A stretch of DNA of 5,918 bases from Candidatus Peregrinibacteria bacterium (lineage in GTDB: Bacteria > Patescibacteriota > Gracilibacteria > UM-FILTER-43-11): the NCBI GenBank assembly GCA_016927155.1, contig JAFGNE010000091.1:1-5918 (forward strand), given 5' to 3'. The notes below the pieces were generated by a model. The model made no database searches. It was not told the origin of the DNA and was given only the letters and a program-made list of their open reading frames with translations. Positions 4,114-5,918 of the stretch are shown here, piece after piece. The translations under genes were made by a program, and so were the position numbers. Position 1 is the first letter of the stretch, and every line of letters starts with the position of its first letter.

Positions 4114-5751
4114 ATGAAAATTTGTAAGCAATGCGCCACCGGCTTTGAAGTCCGTGATGCCGATCGCCGGTTTTATGAAACGGTTGGCGTGTCGGAGCCC
4201 CAAATGTGTCCTGATTGCCGCATGCAGAGGCGCATGATGTTCCGGAATTTTTTCAACCTGTACCACCGAAAATGTGACCTTACAGGAAAACAGATTGTTT
4301 CGATGTATGATGTGGACGCGCCGTTTCCCGTTTACGAGATGTACGAGTGGTGGAGCGATAAATGGGATGGTCTTAGTTACGGGATCGACGTCGATTTAAA
4401 CCGGCCGGTTTTTGACCAGCTTAAAATCCTGCACCGCGCGGTACCGCGTATGAATATCTCAAACATCAATTGCGAGAACACTGATTACTGCAATTTTTCT
4501 TTTTCCAGCCGTAACTGCTATCTCGTTTTTGGGAATGTCGGCAACGAGGATTGCGTGTACGGGCATATCGTCTGGCAGTCCAAAGATTGTTACGACTGCC
4601 TTTATACCTACGCTTCCCGGTTCTGTTACGAGTGCGCGGATTGTTTCCAGTGCCATAGCCTTTCCTTTTCCGTGAATTGCGATAACTGTTCGGAGGGCCG
4701 GTTCCTCCATAACTGCGTGGGCTGCCGCGATTGCTTCGGCTGCGTGGGATTAAAAGACAAGCAATTCCATATTTTCAACAAGTCTTATTCCAAAACGGAT
4801 TACGAGGCGAAAATCAGGGAGTTCAATAGCGGCAACATCCAATTGGTCGGAATAGCCCAAAAGAAACTGCAGGAACTTATCGGCCAGGAAATCGTCAAAT
4901 ACTATCACGGCTACAACTGCGAGAACGTGACGGGTGATTATTTATATAATTGCAAAAATGTTTTCCGCTCTTTCGACCTGAAAAATTGCGAGGATTGCGC
5001 CTACTCGGCCACGCTCGATAGGTTTATCAATTCCTACGATTGTAATTTTTCGGCGCCACCTTCGGAATGGTGCGTGAATTGTCTCACGTGCACGGGGCAA
5101 AACATGAAAATGTGCCATTCCTGCCTTCATTCCGCCGATATGGCCTATTGCGATTTTTGCATGAATTGCAAGGATTGTTTCGGGTGCGCAGGGCTCAAGA
5201 ACAAGCAGTACTGCGTTTTTAACAAGCAATATTCCAAGGGGGAATATGAGAAATTGACGGCGCGGCTGGTTGTCCATATGAAAGCGATGGGTGAATGGGG
5301 CGAATTCTTCCCCGCGGATTTTTCCCCGTTCGCCTATAACGAAACCATCGCGTCCGAATATTATCCTTTATCGAAATTGGCGGCCGGAAAGCAAGGTTTG
5401 CGCTGGAAGGAGAAGAATGAGGAGAAAAATTACAAGGGGCCGAAATATCAGATACCGGATGACATTAAAGATGTGCCGGACAATATCTGCAAGCAGATCC
5501 TCCTTTCCGAAAAATCGGCAATGCCTTATAAAATCATTCCCCAGGAACTCAAGTTTTACCGCGAAAACCATATTTCCATCCCGCGGCTGACGCCGGACGA
5601 ACGGCATTGGGAACGTCTGAAAAAGCGCAATCCGCGGATATTGTGGGATAGAAAGTGCGACAATTGCGGCAAAGCGATCAAGACCACTTATTCGCCTGAC
5701 AGGCCGGAAAAGGTGTATTGCGAAGCGTGTTACCTGAACGCCGTTTACTAG
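4114..5751 (+). CDS. Cysteine-rich zinc-ribbon protein with duplicated modules
   Basis: This is a 545-residue protein with 42 cysteines and no signal peptide or membrane segment, so it is probably cytoplasmic and metal-binding. I recognise it as a type often left hypothetical in CPR genomes; its function is unknown. The N-terminus has CKQC (4-7) and CPDCR (32-36), a treble-clef-like zinc site, followed by RKCDLTGK at 52-59. Residues ~115-240 and ~264-390 are two similar Cys-rich modules made of short repeats of the N-C-x-x-C type. They end in C-F-G-C-V-G-L-K and C-F-G-C-A-G-L-K respectively, each followed by an F-N-K-x-Y-S-K motif, and may form a solenoid. A linker rich in Lys, Glu and Asp leads to the C-terminal ribbon CDNC (515-518) and CEAC (536-539). 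Residues 465-539 repeat residues 4-78 without a gap. The ATG at 4114 is preferred over a TTG at 4087 because it places CxxC at the very N-terminus. Nucleic-acid binding or metal storage are possible roles, neither shown. Confidence 0.88.
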   Translation: MKICKQCATGFEVRDADRRFYETVGVSEPQMCPDCRMQRRMMFRNFFNLYHRKCDLTGKQIVSMYDVDAPFPVYEMYEWWSDKWDGLSYGIDVDLNRPVFDQLKILHRAVPRMNISNINCENTDYCNFSFSSRNCYLVFGNVGNEDCVYGHIVWQSKDCYDCLYTYASRFCYECADCFQCHSLSFSVNCDNCSEGRFLHNCVGCRDCFGCVGLKDKQFHIFNKSYSKTDYEAKIREFNSGNIQLVGIAQKKLQELIGQEIVKYYHGYNCENVTGDYLYNCKNVFRSFDLKNCEDCAYSATLDRFINSYDCNFSAPPSEWCVNCLTCTGQNMKMCHSCLHSADMAYCDFCMNCKDCFGCAGLKNKQYCVFNKQYSKGEYEKLTARLVVHMKAMGEWGEFFPADFSPFAYNETIASEYYPLSKLAAGKQGLRWKEKNEEKNYKGPKYQIPDDIKDVPDNICKQILLSEKSAMPYKIIPQELKFYRENHISIPRLTPDERHWERLKKRNPRILWDRKCDNCGKAIKTTYSPDRPEKVYCEACYLNAVY

Positions 5752-5918
5752 TCCAGCCCCCAGTCGAATCCGATTTTGCCTTTCCGTTGGGCAGGAGGAG
5801 CGATCAGTTTATCGATTGTGGCCCAGACCCGGCGGAATTCCTGGTCCGTTTTATGGGAATGCTTTAAGACAAATGATTTAAGTTCCACGACTTCTTTGGC
5901 GAGTTCTTTTTGACCTGC
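5748..5918 (-). CDS. ORF6N/KilA-N-type DNA-binding protein, C-terminal part (5' partial)
   Basis: Reading the minus strand from the window edge gives 56 codons ending in TAG, beginning with residues AGQKELAKEVVELKS. The order of features is a charged helix, then TDQEFRRVWATIDKLIAPP, then a short basic linker and IGF near the end. This matches my memory of the C-terminus of ORF6N-domain proteins, where a helix with Q-F-x-x-V-F/W-x-A/T-I-x-x-L precedes a PP pair and a final IGF. In that family an N-terminal KilA-N/ORF6N domain binds DNA; such genes are common in phages and on bacterial chromosomes. That domain would lie outside the window and cannot be checked here. The gene is convergent with the zinc-ribbon gene and overlaps its stop by 4 bp. 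An unrelated coiled-coil protein is the main alternative. Confidence 0.65.
   Translation of the reverse strand, partial: AGQKELAKEVVELKSFVLKHSHKTDQEFRRVWATIDKLIAPPAQRKGKIGFDWGLD

Noticed and set aside
4447..5250. Cys-rich repeats as DNA-level tandem repeats or a CRISPR-like array
   Set aside because: The repetition is at the protein level only; the DNA units differ in sequence and spacing.
1..5918. Recoded genetic code with TGA as glycine, as in some CPR lineages
   Set aside because: None of the coding regions has an in-frame TGA. All seven visible stops are TAA or TAG, but this sample is too small to mean much.

Overview
The window looks like a piece of a Candidate Phyla Radiation (Patescibacteria) genome. 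Three things suggest this: a cysteine-rich zinc-ribbon protein of a kind I associate with these draft genomes, a UlaG-like metallo-beta-lactamase-fold protein of a typical CPR type, and secreted cohesin-like, dockerin-like and FnIII proteins with unusual C-terminal anchors. GC is roughly balanced. None of the five visible start codons has a convincing Shine-Dalgarno sequence. The lineage is an inference; Peregrinibacteria is one possibility, but nothing in the window fixes it.

Positions 1-3253 hold four closely packed plus-strand genes that probably form one operon for cell-surface proteins. Gene 1 (5' end outside the window) has an Ig-like domain, one dockerin-type calcium loop and a Ser/Pro/Glu tail. 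Gene 2 is a lipoprotein with a cohesin-like beta-sandwich. Gene 3 is a paralogue of gene 2 with a signal peptide, the same cohesin-like domain, an FnIII domain and a C-terminal membrane anchor. Gene 4 is an unrecognised protein with an N-terminal membrane segment, a Pro/Glu/Ala-rich stretch, a coiled coil and a second C-terminal membrane segment. Genes 3 and 4 end in similar tails (P-x-[N/S]-G-P, hydrophobic segment, basic residues) that resemble sortase-type signals. Together this could be a small surface scaffold: dockerin-like ligand, cohesin-like receptors and anchors.

Positions 3254-3378 form the only sizeable intergenic region. It carries a three-copy 13-nt direct repeat and a possible extended -10 promoter.

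Positions 3379-4085 carry a metallo-beta-lactamase-fold gene whose expected metal ligands are mostly substituted, followed by tRNA-Arg(CCU). The stop codon of the gene is nucleotides 8-10 of the tRNA.

Positions 4114-5751 encode a 545-residue protein with 42 cysteines. It is built from two nested duplications, and its two terminal zinc modules have lost opposite halves of their cysteine ligands. Its stop codon overlaps, within a CTAG palindrome, the stop of a convergent minus-strand gene (5748-5918). That gene's visible C-terminus resembles ORF6N/KilA-N DNA-binding proteins.
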